From: JADJNY01 sp046349615
GTDB taxonomy: Bacteria > Planctomycetota > UBA1135 > GCA-002686595
Length of the DNA stretch: 64,000 nt
Reading direction: 5' to 3'
Assembly: GCA_046349615.1 (NCBI GenBank)
Contig: JAXMBZ010000004.1
Location: 186,001 to 250,000, forward strand
The first letter of the stretch is position 1, and every line of letters begins with the position of its first letter. The position numbers and the translations under genes were made by a program. The notes under the pieces were generated by a model. It had not been told where the DNA came from and ran no database searches. It saw only the letters and a program-made list of their open reading frames with translations. This document shows positions 1 through 9,962 of the stretch, one piece after another.

Positions 1-213
1 CTCCCCCTGCGCCTCCTGGACCGCGTGCACGTGGGCGACCTCGCCTGGGTCCGCGCCGAGAACGAGGCGGGGCGCGAGCGCGAAGCGCGCGTCCTCGCCG
101 TCGCGCGCGCCGTCGACACCGCGAGCGCCACGTTCGTCGTGCGCCTCGAGCTCGAGAACCACGATCTCGCGCTCCCCGCGGGCCTCCGCTGCCGCGTCCG
201 CTTCACGCCCTGA
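1..213 (+). CDS. Membrane-fusion/HlyD-type adaptor, C-terminal fragment
   Basis: Only the last 70 codons are in the window; the frame is open from base 1, so the gene begins upstream. The visible part resembles the closing beta-barrel and membrane-proximal segment of HlyD/RND periplasmic adaptors: a variable strand ending in VDTASATF, then a strand with LELEN, then LPAGLRCRVRF, which matches the usual adaptor ending (N-x-x-L-x-P-G-M-x-x-x-V). Such adaptors link an inner-membrane pump to the outer membrane. It ends 50 nt before the giant gene and is probably co-transcribed with it. Two more adaptor-like proteins lie downstream of the giant gene. Family assignment is likely; the pump partner is outside the window. 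Confidence 0.6.
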   Translation, partial: LPLRLLDRVHVGDLAWVRAENEAGREREARVLAVARAVDTASATFVVRLELENHDLALPAGLRCRVRFTP

Positions 214-263
214 GCTCCACCCCACCACCGCGCTCCGCTCGCGCGGCCCGAAGACCGGTCCCC

Positions 264-3200
264 ATGTCCCACGACGACGCGCAGGGCACTCCGTCGCCCG
301 AGCCGAAGCCGACCACACCCGAGCCGAAGCCTCGAACTCCGCCTGCGCGCGACGCGGCCGCGCGCGCGCGCACCGAGCCGGAGGCGAGCGCGAAATCGGC
401 GCCGCAGGCGAGCCCGACTTCGGCGCCGCAGGCGAGTGAGAAATCGGCGCCGCAGGCGAGCGCGAAGTCGGACTCGACGTCGGAGCCGAAGCCCACGTCG
501 AAGGACGGCGCATCGCCCCGGCGCCCGCTCGGCGTCGAGAGCCTCGAGGCGCGCATCCTGATGTCGGGCACGTGGGCCGACGCGGCGACGCTCGCGGCGC
601 TCTCCGGCGCGACGGCGGGGAACGACCTCTTCACGGGCGACGCGTCGAACGACACCGCCGACGGTGGTCTCGGCGACGACACGCTCTACGGCGGCGCGGG
701 CGACGACTCGCTGCTCGGCGGAGACGGCAACGACGCCCTCTTCGGCGACGACGGGAACGACACGCTCTCCGGCGGCGCGGGGAACGACGCGCTCCACGGC
801 GGCGCGGGCAACGACACGCTGATCGGCGGCGCCGGGAACGACGTCTTCGACGGCGGAGCCGGCACGGACACGGCCGACTTCTCCGCGAGCACGGCCAAGC
901 TCACCGTCAACCTGTCGGCGACGACCGCGCAGGTGACCGGCGACGGCACCGACACGTTCAGCGAGATCGAGAACGTCACGGGGGGCTCGAACGCGGACAC
1001 GCTCACCGGCACGTCCGGCGACAACGTTCTCACGGGCAACGCCGGGAACGACGTGCTGAAGGGCGGGCTCGGCAACGACTCGCTGATCGGCGGCGCGGGC
1101 ACGGACGTCGCGGACTACCGCGACATGACGTCCGGCGTGACGGTCGACCTCAACGTGACCAGCGCGCAGGACACCGGGGCGGCGGGCATCGACACGCTCT
1201 CCGGGATCGAGAGCGTGTACGGCGGCACCGGGAGCGACACCCTGACGGGCACCGCGGCCGCGAACGTGCTCTACGGCGGCGCAGGCGACGACGTGATCAA
1301 CGCGGGCGGCGGCAACGACACGGTCCGCGGCGGACTCGGGAACGACACGCTCGACGGGGGCGCGGGCACGGACACGCTCGACTACTCCGACGTGACGAGC
1401 GGCGTCACCGTCGACCTGCGGACGACGACCGCGCAGAACACGGGCGGCGGTGGGACGGACACGCTCTCGAACTTCGAGTACGTGACCGGCACGTCCTACG
1501 ACGACGTCCTCACCGGGACCACGGCGGCGAACCGGCTCATCGGCGGCGCGGGGAACGACACGCTCAGCGGCGACGCCGGGAACGACACCCTGCGCGGCGG
1601 CGCGGGCAACGACGTGCTCTCCGGCGGCGCGGGGACGGACACGGGCGACTACTCGGACATGACGACGGCGGTGACCGTCGACCTGAACCTGACGGGCGCG
1701 CAGAACACGGGCGGCGCCGGGATCGACACGCTCTCCGGCATCGAGAACCTGACGGGCGGCACCGGCGCGGACACGCTGATCGGAGACGCGGGCGCGAACA
1801 TGCTCAGCGGCGGCTCGGGCAACGACACGCTCCGCGGCGGACTCGGGAACGACACGTTGACGGGCGGCGCCGGCGTCGACACGGCGGACTACTCGGACGC
1901 GACGAACGGCGTGACGGTCAACCTGGGCGTGACGACGTCGCAGAACACGGGTTGGGGCAACGACACCCTGACGACGATCGAGAACGTCACGGGCTCGAGC
2001 TCCGCGGACACGCTCACGGGCAGCACCGCCAACAACGTGCTCGCCGGCGGCGCGGGGAACGACACGCTGAGCGGCGGCGCGGGGAACGACACGCTGCGCG
2101 GCGGCGCCGGCGACGACGTCCTCGTGGGCGGCACCGGGACCGACACCGCCGAGTACTCGGACGCGACCTCCGGCGTGACCGTCGACCTCACCGTGACGAC
2201 GGCGCAGAACACAGGCGGTTCGGGCACGGACACGGTCACCGAGGTCGAGAACCTCACGGGCTCGGCCTACGGCGACGTTCTCACCGGGGACGCCGGCGCG
2301 AACACGCTGACGGGCGGCGCGGGCAACGACGTGCTCTCGGGCGGGGCCGGCGACGACGTGCTTTCGGGCGGGACGGGCACCGATACGGCGAGCTACGCCT
2401 CGTCCGCGAGCGCCGTTCGCGTCGACCTCACCTTGACGACGGCGCAGGACACGCTGGGTGCCGGCGTCGACACGCTGTCCGGGATCGAGTCCGTCGTCGG
2501 CGGCGCCGGCGACGACACCTTCGCCTTCTCGAACCCCGCCGCGGGAGCGACGTACACGGTCGACGGCGGTGCGGGCAGCAACACGATCGACCTCTCCCAC
2601 TTCACGCTCGCGCAGGCGGACACCTCGCAAGGCGCAGGGCACCTGACGGTGACCCTCGCCTCGGGACAGACGTTCTCGATCGAGTACTCGAACGTCGCGA
2701 CGATCACCTTCGCGGATGGAGCGCTCGACGCATCGGACTTCCCTCCGGACGCCGACGCCGGTCCGAACCAACTCGCGAGCGAGGGCCAGACCGTCACGCT
2801 CGACGCTTCCGCCAGCCGCGACCCCGAAGGGAACGCGCTCACGTACACCTGGTCGCAGGTCTCGGGCCCGACCGTCGTCTTGAACGACGTCCATGCCTCC
2901 GCGCCCGCGTTCACGGCGCCCGAGGGGCTCACGAACACGGAGCTCGTCTTCCAGGTCACGGTCTCCGACGGCCACGGGACGAGCACGGACACCGTGTCCA
3001 TCCTGCTCAACGCGCAGAACGACGCGCCGATCGTCGACGCCGGCGCGGACCAGTCGGTGGCCGAGGGCGCGACGGTGCAGCTCGCGGGCGCGGCGACCGA
3101 TCCCGAGGGCGCGTCGCTGACCTACACCTGGACGCAGATCAGCGGTCCGGCCGTGGTGCTCAGCAACCCACACGGCGCCGCGCCGACGTTCACGGCTCCG

Positions 3201-6200
3201 GAGGGCGTCGCCAACACGGACGTCGCGTTCCAACTCGCCGTCACGGACGGCTACTCGACGACCCTCGACACCGTCACGGTCACGATCCAGGCCAACGACG
3301 ACGCGCCGACGGTCGACGCCGGAGCGGCGCAGTCCGTGAACGAGGGCGAGCCCGTCACGCTGACCGGCTCCGCGACGGATCCCGAAGGACAAGGGATCAC
3401 GTACACGTGGACGCAGATCTCCGGGCCGACGGTCTCGCTCAGCGATCCGCACGCCGCGAGCCCGACGTTCACCGCGCCGCAGGGCCAGTCGAACGCGAGC
3501 CTCGTGTTCCAACTGTCGGCGAGCGACGGCACGAACACGAGCGTCGACACGGTCACCATCGCCGTCGCGGCCGAGCCCGACGCCCCCGTCGTCTCGGCGG
3601 GGCCGAGCCAGACCATCGCGGAGGGCGGGCTCGTGACGCTCGCGGGCAGCGCCACGGATCCCGACGGCGACCCGCTGACGTACACGTGGACGCAGCTCTC
3701 GGGACCGACCGTCGCGCTGAGCAACCCGAACGCTCCGAACCCGACCTTCACGGCGCCGCAGGGCGTCAGCAACACGGCGATCGTGCTCCAGCTCAGCGCG
3801 TCCGACGGCGCGCTCGTGTCGACGGACGTCGTCACGATCAACCTGCTCGCCGACGACGATGCACCGACCGCGGAGGCCGGCGCAGCGCAGTCGGTCGAGG
3901 AAGGAGCGGTCGTCGCGCTCACGGGCTCCGGGACGGACCCCGAGGGCCACGGGCTGACCTACACGTGGACGCAGGTCTCCGGTCCGACCGTCGTGCTCAG
4001 CGATGCGCACGCAGCGGCGCCGACGTTCGTCGCGCCGAACGGGCTCGCGAACTCGACGGTCGTGCTGCAGCTCGCGGTCAGCGACGGCACGAGCACGTCG
4101 ATCGACACCGTCTCGATTGCGGTGAACGCGGACGACGACGCTCCGACGGCGGAGGCCGGTCCCGCGCAGACCGTGAACGAACTCGAGACGGTGACGCTCA
4201 GCGCGTCGGGGTCGGACGTCGAGGGACAGGCGCTCACCTACACGTGGACGCAGGTCAGTGGGCCGAGCGTCGTGCTCAGCGACGCGCACTCGACCACGCC
4301 GACGTTCACGGCGCCCGAAGGCGTGTCGAACACCGATGTCGTCTTCGAACTCGCCGTTTCCGACGGCACGAATACGTCCGTCGACACCGTGACGATCACG
4401 GTCAACGCGGATGACGACGCGCCGACGGCGGATGCGGGGCCGACGCAGGTCGTGGATGAGCTCGACACCGTCACGCTCAGCGCGTCGGGCTCCGACGTCG
4501 AGGGACAGGCGCTCACGTACACCTGGACGCAGGTCTCGGGTCCGAGCGTCGTGCTCAGCGATGCGCACTCGACGACGCCGACGTTCACCGCGCCCGAGGG
4601 CCTCGCGAATTCGGACATCGTGTTCGAGCTCGCGGTCTCGGACGGCACGAATACGTCCGTCGACACGGTCACGATCACGGTCAACGCGGATGACGATGCG
4701 CCCACGGCCGATGCGGGCCCGACGCAGGTCGTGGATGAGCTCGACACGGTCACGCTCAGCGCGTCCGGGGCCGACGTCGAAGGCCAAGCGCTCACGTACA
4801 CGTGGACGCAGGTCTCCGGTCCGACCGTCGTGCTCAGCGATGCGCACTCGACGACGCCGACGTTTGCGGCGCCGGAGGGCGTGTCCAACACAGACTTCGT
4901 GTTCGAGCTCGCGGTGTCGGACGGCACGAATACGTCCGTCGACACGGTCACGATCACGGTCAATGCGGACGACGATGCGCCCACGGCGGATGCGGGATCG
5001 GCGCAGGTCGTGAATGAGCTCGACACCGTGACGCTCAGCGCGTCGGGCTCCGACGTCGAAGGTCAAGCGCTGTCGTACACGTGGACGCAGGTCTCCGGTC
5101 CGAGCGTCGTGCTCAGCGACGTGCACTCGACGACGCCGACGTTCACCGCGCCCGAAGGCGTGGCGAACACCGACGTCGTGTTCGAACTCGCGGTGTCGGA
5201 CGGCACGAACACCTCCGTCGACACCGTCACGATCACGGTCAACGCGGACGACGACGCGCCGACGGCGGAAGCTGGGCCGACGCAGGTCGTCGACGAGTTG
5301 GACACCGTCACGCTCAGCGCGTCGGGCTCCGACGTCGAAGGGCAGGCGCTCACCTACACCTGGACGCAGGTCAGCGGCCCCACCGTCGTGCTCAGCGATG
5401 CGCACTCGACGACGCCGACGTTCACGGCACCCGAAGGCGTGTCGAACACCGACGTCGTGTTCGAGCTCGCGGTCTCGGACGGCACGAACACCTCCGTCGA
5501 CACGGTCACCATCACGGTCAACGCCGACGACGACGCGCCGACGGCGGAGGCCGGCCCCGCGCAGGTCGTCGACGAGCTCGACACCGTCACGCTCAGCGCG
5601 TCGGGCTCCGACGTCGAAGGCCAGTCGCTCACGTACACGTGGACGCAGGTCAGCGGTCCGACCGTCGTGCTCAGCGATGCGCACTCGACGACGCCGACGT
5701 TCACCGCGCCCGAGGGCCTCTCGAACACGGACGTCGTGTTCCAACTCTCCGTCTCGGACGGAACGAACACCTCCGTCGACACCGTCGCGATCACCGTCCA
5801 CGCCGACGACGACGCGCCGACGGCCGACGCGGGTCCCGACCAGAGCGTGCTCGACACGGCGACCGTCTCGCTCTCCGCGACCGGCGTCGACCCCGAAGGC
5901 GCGGGCCTCACGTACACCTGGACGCAGACCGCCGGGCCGAGCGTCGCGCTCTCCGACGCGTCGAGCTCCGCCCCCACCTTCGCGCCGCCGGACGTGACCG
6001 CGGCGACGACGCTGACGTTCCTCGTGACGGTCTCGGACGGCACGCACAGCAGTCAGGACAGCGTGAGCATCCTCGTCCAACCCGCGACGCTCACGGGAAC
6101 GGCGGGCAACGACACGCTCACGGGGACGAGCCGGAACGACAACCTGGTGGGCCTCGCCGGGAACGACGTGCTCGACGGCGGCGGCGGCAACGACGTGCTC

Positions 6201-9200
6201 GACGGCGGCGACGGGAACGACGTCCTCGTCGGAGGCAGCGGGAACGACGTCTTGACGGGCGGCGCGGGCACGGACACGGCCGACTACTCCGCGAGCGCGG
6301 CGGGCGTCCAGGTCAACCTCACGACCACCGGCGCGCAGGACACGCTCGGCGCTGGGGTCGACACGCTGAGCGGCATCGAGAACGTCGCCGGCGGCTCCGG
6401 CGCGGACACGCTCACCGGGGACGCGGGCGCGAACGTCCTCACGGGCAACGACGGTGCCGACATGCTGTGCGGCGGTGCCGGGAACGACACGCTCGCGGGC
6501 GGCGCGGGGAACGACACCCTGGAAGGCGGCACGGGAGCCGACACGCTCTCGGCGGGCGCGGGCGACGACGTCCTGCGGACGACGCCGGACTTCACCTGGA
6601 GCGGCTCCGCCTACAACGCGGGCTCGCCGGGCTCGGCCGGCTCGGCCGAGACCGCATCGATCTCGGGCTACTCCGGTTTCTCCGACAACTACGACGGCGG
6701 CGCGGGCAACGACGTGCTCCAGGGCACGAGCGGCAACGACGCCATCTTCCTCGACGACGGCAACGCCGCGGGCCGGCTCGCGAACATCGAGACGATCGAC
6801 GCCGGAGCCGGGAACGACGTGGTCGACCTCACCTCGGATCGCTTCGCGTACGGCGACGTCACGCTCCGCGGCGGCGACGGCAACGACGTCCTCTGGGCGA
6901 GCGGAGGCAACGACGTCCTCGAGGGCGGCGCCGGCGACGACCGCCTCGACGGCGGCGCGGGGAACGACGTGGTGCGCGGCGGCGCGGGCAACGACAGCCT
7001 GCGCGGCGGCGCCGGCACGGACACCGTGGACTACTCCGACGCGACGTCCGGCGTCCGCGTCGACCTGACGCGGACCACGGCGCAGAACACCGTCGGCGCG
7101 GGCACGGACACCCTGAGCGGTTTCGAGCGCGCCGTCGGCAGCGCCTACGACGACACCTTCGCGTTCGCCAACGCGACGGCGGGCGCGAGCTACACGATCG
7201 ACGGGACCGCCGGCAACGACGCGCTCGACCTCTCCGCGTACGCGCGCTCGCAGGTCGACGTCGACAAGACGAGCCAGACCATCACGGTCCACATGCCGAG
7301 CGGCGGGACCTTCTCGATCGCCTACTCCAACCTCGATTCGATCACGTTCAGCGACACGACGCGCAGTCTCTCGAACCTCGACCCGACGGCCGAGGCCGGC
7401 GCCGCGCAGACCGTGGCGGAAGGCGAGCTCGTCCAGCTCGCGGGCAGCGGCGCCGATCCGGAAGGCGCGACGTTGACCTATTCGTGGACGCAGGTGAGCG
7501 GGCCGACCGTGGTCCTGAGCGACGCGCACTCGGCGAACCCGACGTTCACCGCGCCCGAGGGTCTGACCAACTCCAACGTCGTCTTGCAGCTGACGGTGAG
7601 CGACGGAACGTACTCGACGACGGATACGGTCTCGGTCACGGTCAACGCCGACGACGACGCGCCGACGGCGGACGCGGGATCGGCGCAGAGCGTCGACGAG
7701 CTCGACACCGTCACCCTCAGCGGGTCGGGGTTGGACGCCGAGGGGCAGGCGCTCACGTACACGTGGACGCAGGTCTCGGGCCCGAGCGTCGTGCTCAGCG
7801 ACGCGCACTCGACGACGCCGACGTTCACGGCGCCGGAAGGCGTGGCGAACACGGACGTCGTGTTCGAGCTCGCGGTCAGCGACGGCACGAACACGTCGGT
7901 CGACACGGTCACGATCACCGTCAACGCCGACGACGATGCACCGACGGCGGATGCGGGCCCGACGCAGAGCGTCGACGAGTTGGACACCGTCACGCTCAGC
8001 GCGTCGGGCTCCGATGTCGAAGGCCAGGCGCTCACGTACACGTGGACGCAGGTCAGCGGCCCCACGGTCGTGCTCAGCGATGCGCACTCGACCACGCCGA
8101 CGTTCGCGGCGCCGGAGGGACTGACCAACACCGACCTCGTGTTCGAGCTCGCGGTGTCGGACGGCACCAACACGTCCGTCGACACCGTGACGATCACGGT
8201 CAACGCGGATGACGACGCGCCGACGGCGGAAGCGGGATCGGCGCAGGTCGTGAATGAGCTCGACACGGTCACGCTCAGCGCGTCGGGCTCCGACGTCGAA
8301 GGCCAGGCGCTCACGTACACGTGGACGCAGGTCGGCGGCCCCACCGTCGTGCTCAGCGACGCGCACTCGAGCACGCCGACGTTCACCGCGCCCGAAGGCG
8401 TGTCCAACACCGACGTCGTGTTCAAGCTCGCGGTCAGCGACGGCACGAACACGTCGGTCGACACGGTCACGATCACGGTCAACGCGGATGACGACGCGCC
8501 GACGGCCGATGCTGGCCCAACGCAGGTCGTGAACGAGCTCGACACCGTCACGCTCAGTGCGTCGGGGTCCGACGTCGAGGGACAGGCGCTCACCTACACG
8601 TGGACGCAGGTCAGCGGGCCGGCCGTCGTGCTCAGCGACGTGCACTCGACGACGCCGACGTTCACCGCGCCGGAGGGCGTGTCGAACACCGACGTCGTGT
8701 TCGAGCTCGCGGTGTCGGACGGCACGAACACCTCCGTCGACACCGTGACGATCACGGTCAACGCCGACGACGACGCGCCGACGGCGGAAGCCGGGCCGAC
8801 GCAGGTCGTGAACGAGCTCGACACGGTCACGCTCAGCGCGTCGGGTTCCGACGTCGAAGGCCAAGCGCTCACCTACACCTGGACGCAGGTCAGCGGCCCC
8901 ACCGTCGTGCTCAGCGATGCGCACTCGACGACGCCGACGTTCACGGCGCCGGAGGGTGTGTCGAACACCGACGTCGTGTTCGAACTCGCGGTGTCGGACG
9001 GCACAAACACCTCCGTCGACACCGTGACGATCACGGTCAACGCCGACGACGATGCACCGACGGCGGATGCGGGCTCGGCGCAGGCCGTGAACGAGCTCGA
9101 CACGGTCACGCTCAGCGCGTCGGGCTCCGACGTCGAAGGCCAGGCGCTCACGTACACGTGGACGCAGGTCGGCGGCCCCACCGTCGTGCTCAGCGACGCG

Positions 9201-9311
9201 CACTCGACGACGCCGACGTTCACGGCGCCGGAAGGCGTGTCCAACACCGACGTCGTGTTCGAGCCGCGGTCGCGGCGCGTCGGTCCGTCACGATCACGGT
9301 CAACGCGATGA
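264..9311 (+). CDS. Giant LEPR-type RTX / K319-PKD repeat surface protein (5' part)
   Basis: This is a 3,015-codon open frame, but only codons to about 9263 are native; the last ~16 codons follow a 2-nt loss. Residues 1-90 are a Pro/Ala/Ser/Lys-rich disordered tail with a SAPQAS repeat. Residues 94-101 (LEARILMS) are a variant of the planctomycete LEPR-x-LL motif. Residues ~118-825 are RTX nonapeptides (GGxGNDxLx) alternating with beta-rich spacers ending in IENVTG; ~830-1935 hold 12 Ig-like K319/PKD units of ~93 residues; ~1940-2370 hold a second RTX block; more PKD units follow. The family suggests an extracellular, calcium-stabilised adhesin or sheath protein. There is no classical Sec signal. 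The frame resumes in the fragments at 9919, 11226 and 11948; the intact protein would be about 4,900 residues. Confidence 0.85.
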   Translation: MSHDDAQGTPSPEPKPTTPEPKPRTPPARDAAARARTEPEASAKSAPQASPTSAPQASEKSAPQASAKSDSTSEPKPTSKDGASPRRPLGVESLEARILMSGTWADAATLAALSGATAGNDLFTGDASNDTADGGLGDDTLYGGAGDDSLLGGDGNDALFGDDGNDTLSGGAGNDALHGGAGNDTLIGGAGNDVFDGGAGTDTADFSASTAKLTVNLSATTAQVTGDGTDTFSEIENVTGGSNADTLTGTSGDNVLTGNAGNDVLKGGLGNDSLIGGAGTDVADYRDMTSGVTVDLNVTSAQDTGAAGIDTLSGIESVYGGTGSDTLTGTAAANVLYGGAGDDVINAGGGNDTVRGGLGNDTLDGGAGTDTLDYSDVTSGVTVDLRTTTAQNTGGGGTDTLSNFEYVTGTSYDDVLTGTTAANRLIGGAGNDTLSGDAGNDTLRGGAGNDVLSGGAGTDTGDYSDMTTAVTVDLNLTGAQNTGGAGIDTLSGIENLTGGTGADTLIGDAGANMLSGGSGNDTLRGGLGNDTLTGGAGVDTADYSDATNGVTVNLGVTTSQNTGWGNDTLTTIENVTGSSSADTLTGSTANNVLAGGAGNDTLSGGAGNDTLRGGAGDDVLVGGTGTDTAEYSDATSGVTVDLTVTTAQNTGGSGTDTVTEVENLTGSAYGDVLTGDAGANTLTGGAGNDVLSGGAGDDVLSGGTGTDTASYASSASAVRVDLTLTTAQDTLGAGVDTLSGIESVVGGAGDDTFAFSNPAAGATYTVDGGAGSNTIDLSHFTLAQADTSQGAGHLTVTLASGQTFSIEYSNVATITFADGALDASDFPPDADAGPNQLASEGQTVTLDASASRDPEGNALTYTWSQVSGPTVVLNDVHASAPAFTAPEGLTNTELVFQVTVSDGHGTSTDTVSILLNAQNDAPIVDAGADQSVAEGATVQLAGAATDPEGASLTYTWTQISGPAVVLSNPHGAAPTFTAPEGVANTDVAFQLAVTDGYSTTLDTVTVTIQANDDAPTVDAGAAQSVNEGEPVTLTGSATDPEGQGITYTWTQISGPTVSLSDPHAASPTFTAPQGQSNASLVFQLSASDGTNTSVDTVTIAVAAEPDAPVVSAGPSQTIAEGGLVTLAGSATDPDGDPLTYTWTQLSGPTVALSNPNAPNPTFTAPQGVSNTAIVLQLSASDGALVSTDVVTINLLADDDAPTAEAGAAQSVEEGAVVALTGSGTDPEGHGLTYTWTQVSGPTVVLSDAHAAAPTFVAPNGLANSTVVLQLAVSDGTSTSIDTVSIAVNADDDAPTAEAGPAQTVNELETVTLSASGSDVEGQALTYTWTQVSGPSVVLSDAHSTTPTFTAPEGVSNTDVVFELAVSDGTNTSVDTVTITVNADDDAPTADAGPTQVVDELDTVTLSASGSDVEGQALTYTWTQVSGPSVVLSDAHSTTPTFTAPEGLANSDIVFELAVSDGTNTSVDTVTITVNADDDAPTADAGPTQVVDELDTVTLSASGADVEGQALTYTWTQVSGPTVVLSDAHSTTPTFAAPEGVSNTDFVFELAVSDGTNTSVDTVTITVNADDDAPTADAGSAQVVNELDTVTLSASGSDVEGQALSYTWTQVSGPSVVLSDVHSTTPTFTAPEGVANTDVVFELAVSDGTNTSVDTVTITVNADDDAPTAEAGPTQVVDELDTVTLSASGSDVEGQALTYTWTQVSGPTVVLSDAHSTTPTFTAPEGVSNTDVVFELAVSDGTNTSVDTVTITVNADDDAPTAEAGPAQVVDELDTVTLSASGSDVEGQSLTYTWTQVSGPTVVLSDAHSTTPTFTAPEGLSNTDVVFQLSVSDGTNTSVDTVAITVHADDDAPTADAGPDQSVLDTATVSLSATGVDPEGAGLTYTWTQTAGPSVALSDASSSAPTFAPPDVTAATTLTFLVTVSDGTHSSQDSVSILVQPATLTGTAGNDTLTGTSRNDNLVGLAGNDVLDGGGGNDVLDGGDGNDVLVGGSGNDVLTGGAGTDTADYSASAAGVQVNLTTTGAQDTLGAGVDTLSGIENVAGGSGADTLTGDAGANVLTGNDGADMLCGGAGNDTLAGGAGNDTLEGGTGADTLSAGAGDDVLRTTPDFTWSGSAYNAGSPGSAGSAETASISGYSGFSDNYDGGAGNDVLQGTSGNDAIFLDDGNAAGRLANIETIDAGAGNDVVDLTSDRFAYGDVTLRGGDGNDVLWASGGNDVLEGGAGDDRLDGGAGNDVVRGGAGNDSLRGGAGTDTVDYSDATSGVRVDLTRTTAQNTVGAGTDTLSGFERAVGSAYDDTFAFANATAGASYTIDGTAGNDALDLSAYARSQVDVDKTSQTITVHMPSGGTFSIAYSNLDSITFSDTTRSLSNLDPTAEAGAAQTVAEGELVQLAGSGADPEGATLTYSWTQVSGPTVVLSDAHSANPTFTAPEGLTNSNVVLQLTVSDGTYSTTDTVSVTVNADDDAPTADAGSAQSVDELDTVTLSGSGLDAEGQALTYTWTQVSGPSVVLSDAHSTTPTFTAPEGVANTDVVFELAVSDGTNTSVDTVTITVNADDDAPTADAGPTQSVDELDTVTLSASGSDVEGQALTYTWTQVSGPTVVLSDAHSTTPTFAAPEGLTNTDLVFELAVSDGTNTSVDTVTITVNADDDAPTAEAGSAQVVNELDTVTLSASGSDVEGQALTYTWTQVGGPTVVLSDAHSSTPTFTAPEGVSNTDVVFKLAVSDGTNTSVDTVTITVNADDDAPTADAGPTQVVNELDTVTLSASGSDVEGQALTYTWTQVSGPAVVLSDVHSTTPTFTAPEGVSNTDVVFELAVSDGTNTSVDTVTITVNADDDAPTAEAGPTQVVNELDTVTLSASGSDVEGQALTYTWTQVSGPTVVLSDAHSTTPTFTAPEGVSNTDVVFELAVSDGTNTSVDTVTITVNADDDAPTADAGSAQAVNELDTVTLSASGSDVEGQALTYTWTQVGGPTVVLSDAHSTTPTFTAPEGVSNTDVVFEPRSRRVGPSRSRSTR
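612..2740 (+). repeat. RTX (hemolysin-type calcium-binding) repeat block 1
   Basis: About 700 residues of repeated GGxGNDxLxG nonapeptides, in groups of three to five, separated by ~50-residue spacers with VTVDLxxTxAQNTG and DTLxxIENVTG signatures. The nonapeptides form calcium-binding parallel beta-rolls in the RTX family. At DNA level the repeats are imperfect and diverged, unlike the later PKD array, so they appear older. Confidence 0.9.
2740..6085 (+). repeat. K319/PKD-like domain array 1 (12 units)
   Basis: Twelve tandem Ig-like units of about 279 bp (93 residues). Each has an AGxxQxVxE start, a YTWTQVSGP strand and an LAVSDGTNTSVDTV ending, as in the K319L/PKD family. Units 1-5 and 12 are diverged; units 6-11 are nearly alike, showing recent homogenisation or expansion from the middle of the array. 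Confidence 0.85.
6085..7380 (+). repeat. RTX repeat block 2
   Basis: A second set of GGxGND repeats, including a ~60-residue non-repeat insert near 6585-6720 rich in Ser, Gly and Tyr. It splits the PKD array in two and ends with a spacer like that at the end of block 1 (FSIxYSN, ITF), so an RTX-plus-spacer module seems to have been duplicated as a unit. Confidence 0.85.
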
Positions 9312-9962
9312 CGACGCGCCGACGGCGGAAGCGATCCGCAGGTCGGAGGCTCGACGGGCGCGCGTCGGCCCGACGTCAGGCCAGGCGCTCACGTACGTGG
9401 ACGCAGGTCGGCGGCCCCACCGTCGTGCTCAGCGACGCCGAGCACGCCGACGTTCACGCCCGAAGGCGTGTCCACCGACGTCGTGTTCAAGCTCGCGGTC
9501 ACGGCAGAACACGTCGGTCGACACGGTCACGATCACGGTCAACGCGGATGACGACGCCGGGATGCGGCCAGCAGAACGAGCCGACACCGTCCCATGCGTC
9601 GACGTCGAGGACAGGCGCTCACTACGTGGACAGGTCAGCGGGCGGCCTCAGCGACGCCTCGACGACGCCGACGTTCACCGCGCGGAGGGCGTGGAACACC
9701 GACGTCGTGCGAGTCGCGGTGTCGGACGGCACGAACACCGTCGACACCGTGACGATCACGTCAACGCCGACGACCGCCGACCGCGGCCGACGCAGGTCGT
9801 GAACGGCCGACGGTCACGCTCGCGTCGGTTCGACGTCAAAAGCTCACCTACACCTGGACGCAGGTCGGCCCCACCGTCGTCTCAGCGATGCTGACGACGC
9901 CGACGTTCGGCGCCGGAGGTGTCGAACCGACGTCGTGTTCGAACTGCGTGTCGGACGCCACT
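9264..9962 (+). other. Deletion-rich degraded repeat patch 1
   Basis: Base-by-base comparison shows this is a copy of the block 8226-9051 with many small deletions: the matching landmarks GCGGAAG and GATGCACCGA are 675 nt apart here (9325 to 10000) but 825 nt apart in the intact block. All three frames are broken. Variant bases of the intact units are still recognisable, such as the Lys codon in VVFK and the GGACAGGCGCTCAC stretch. It looks like uncorrected sequence rather than gradual mutation, because changes are mostly losses. Confidence 0.7.

Noticed and set aside
572..4414. Long overlapping open frames on both strands across the giant gene and many other genes
   Set aside because: High GC and repeat composition leave antisense and alternative frames open. 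Their translations are Arg/Ala/Pro- or Ser/Val-rich shadows of the repeat units with no starts, domains or ribosome-binding sites.
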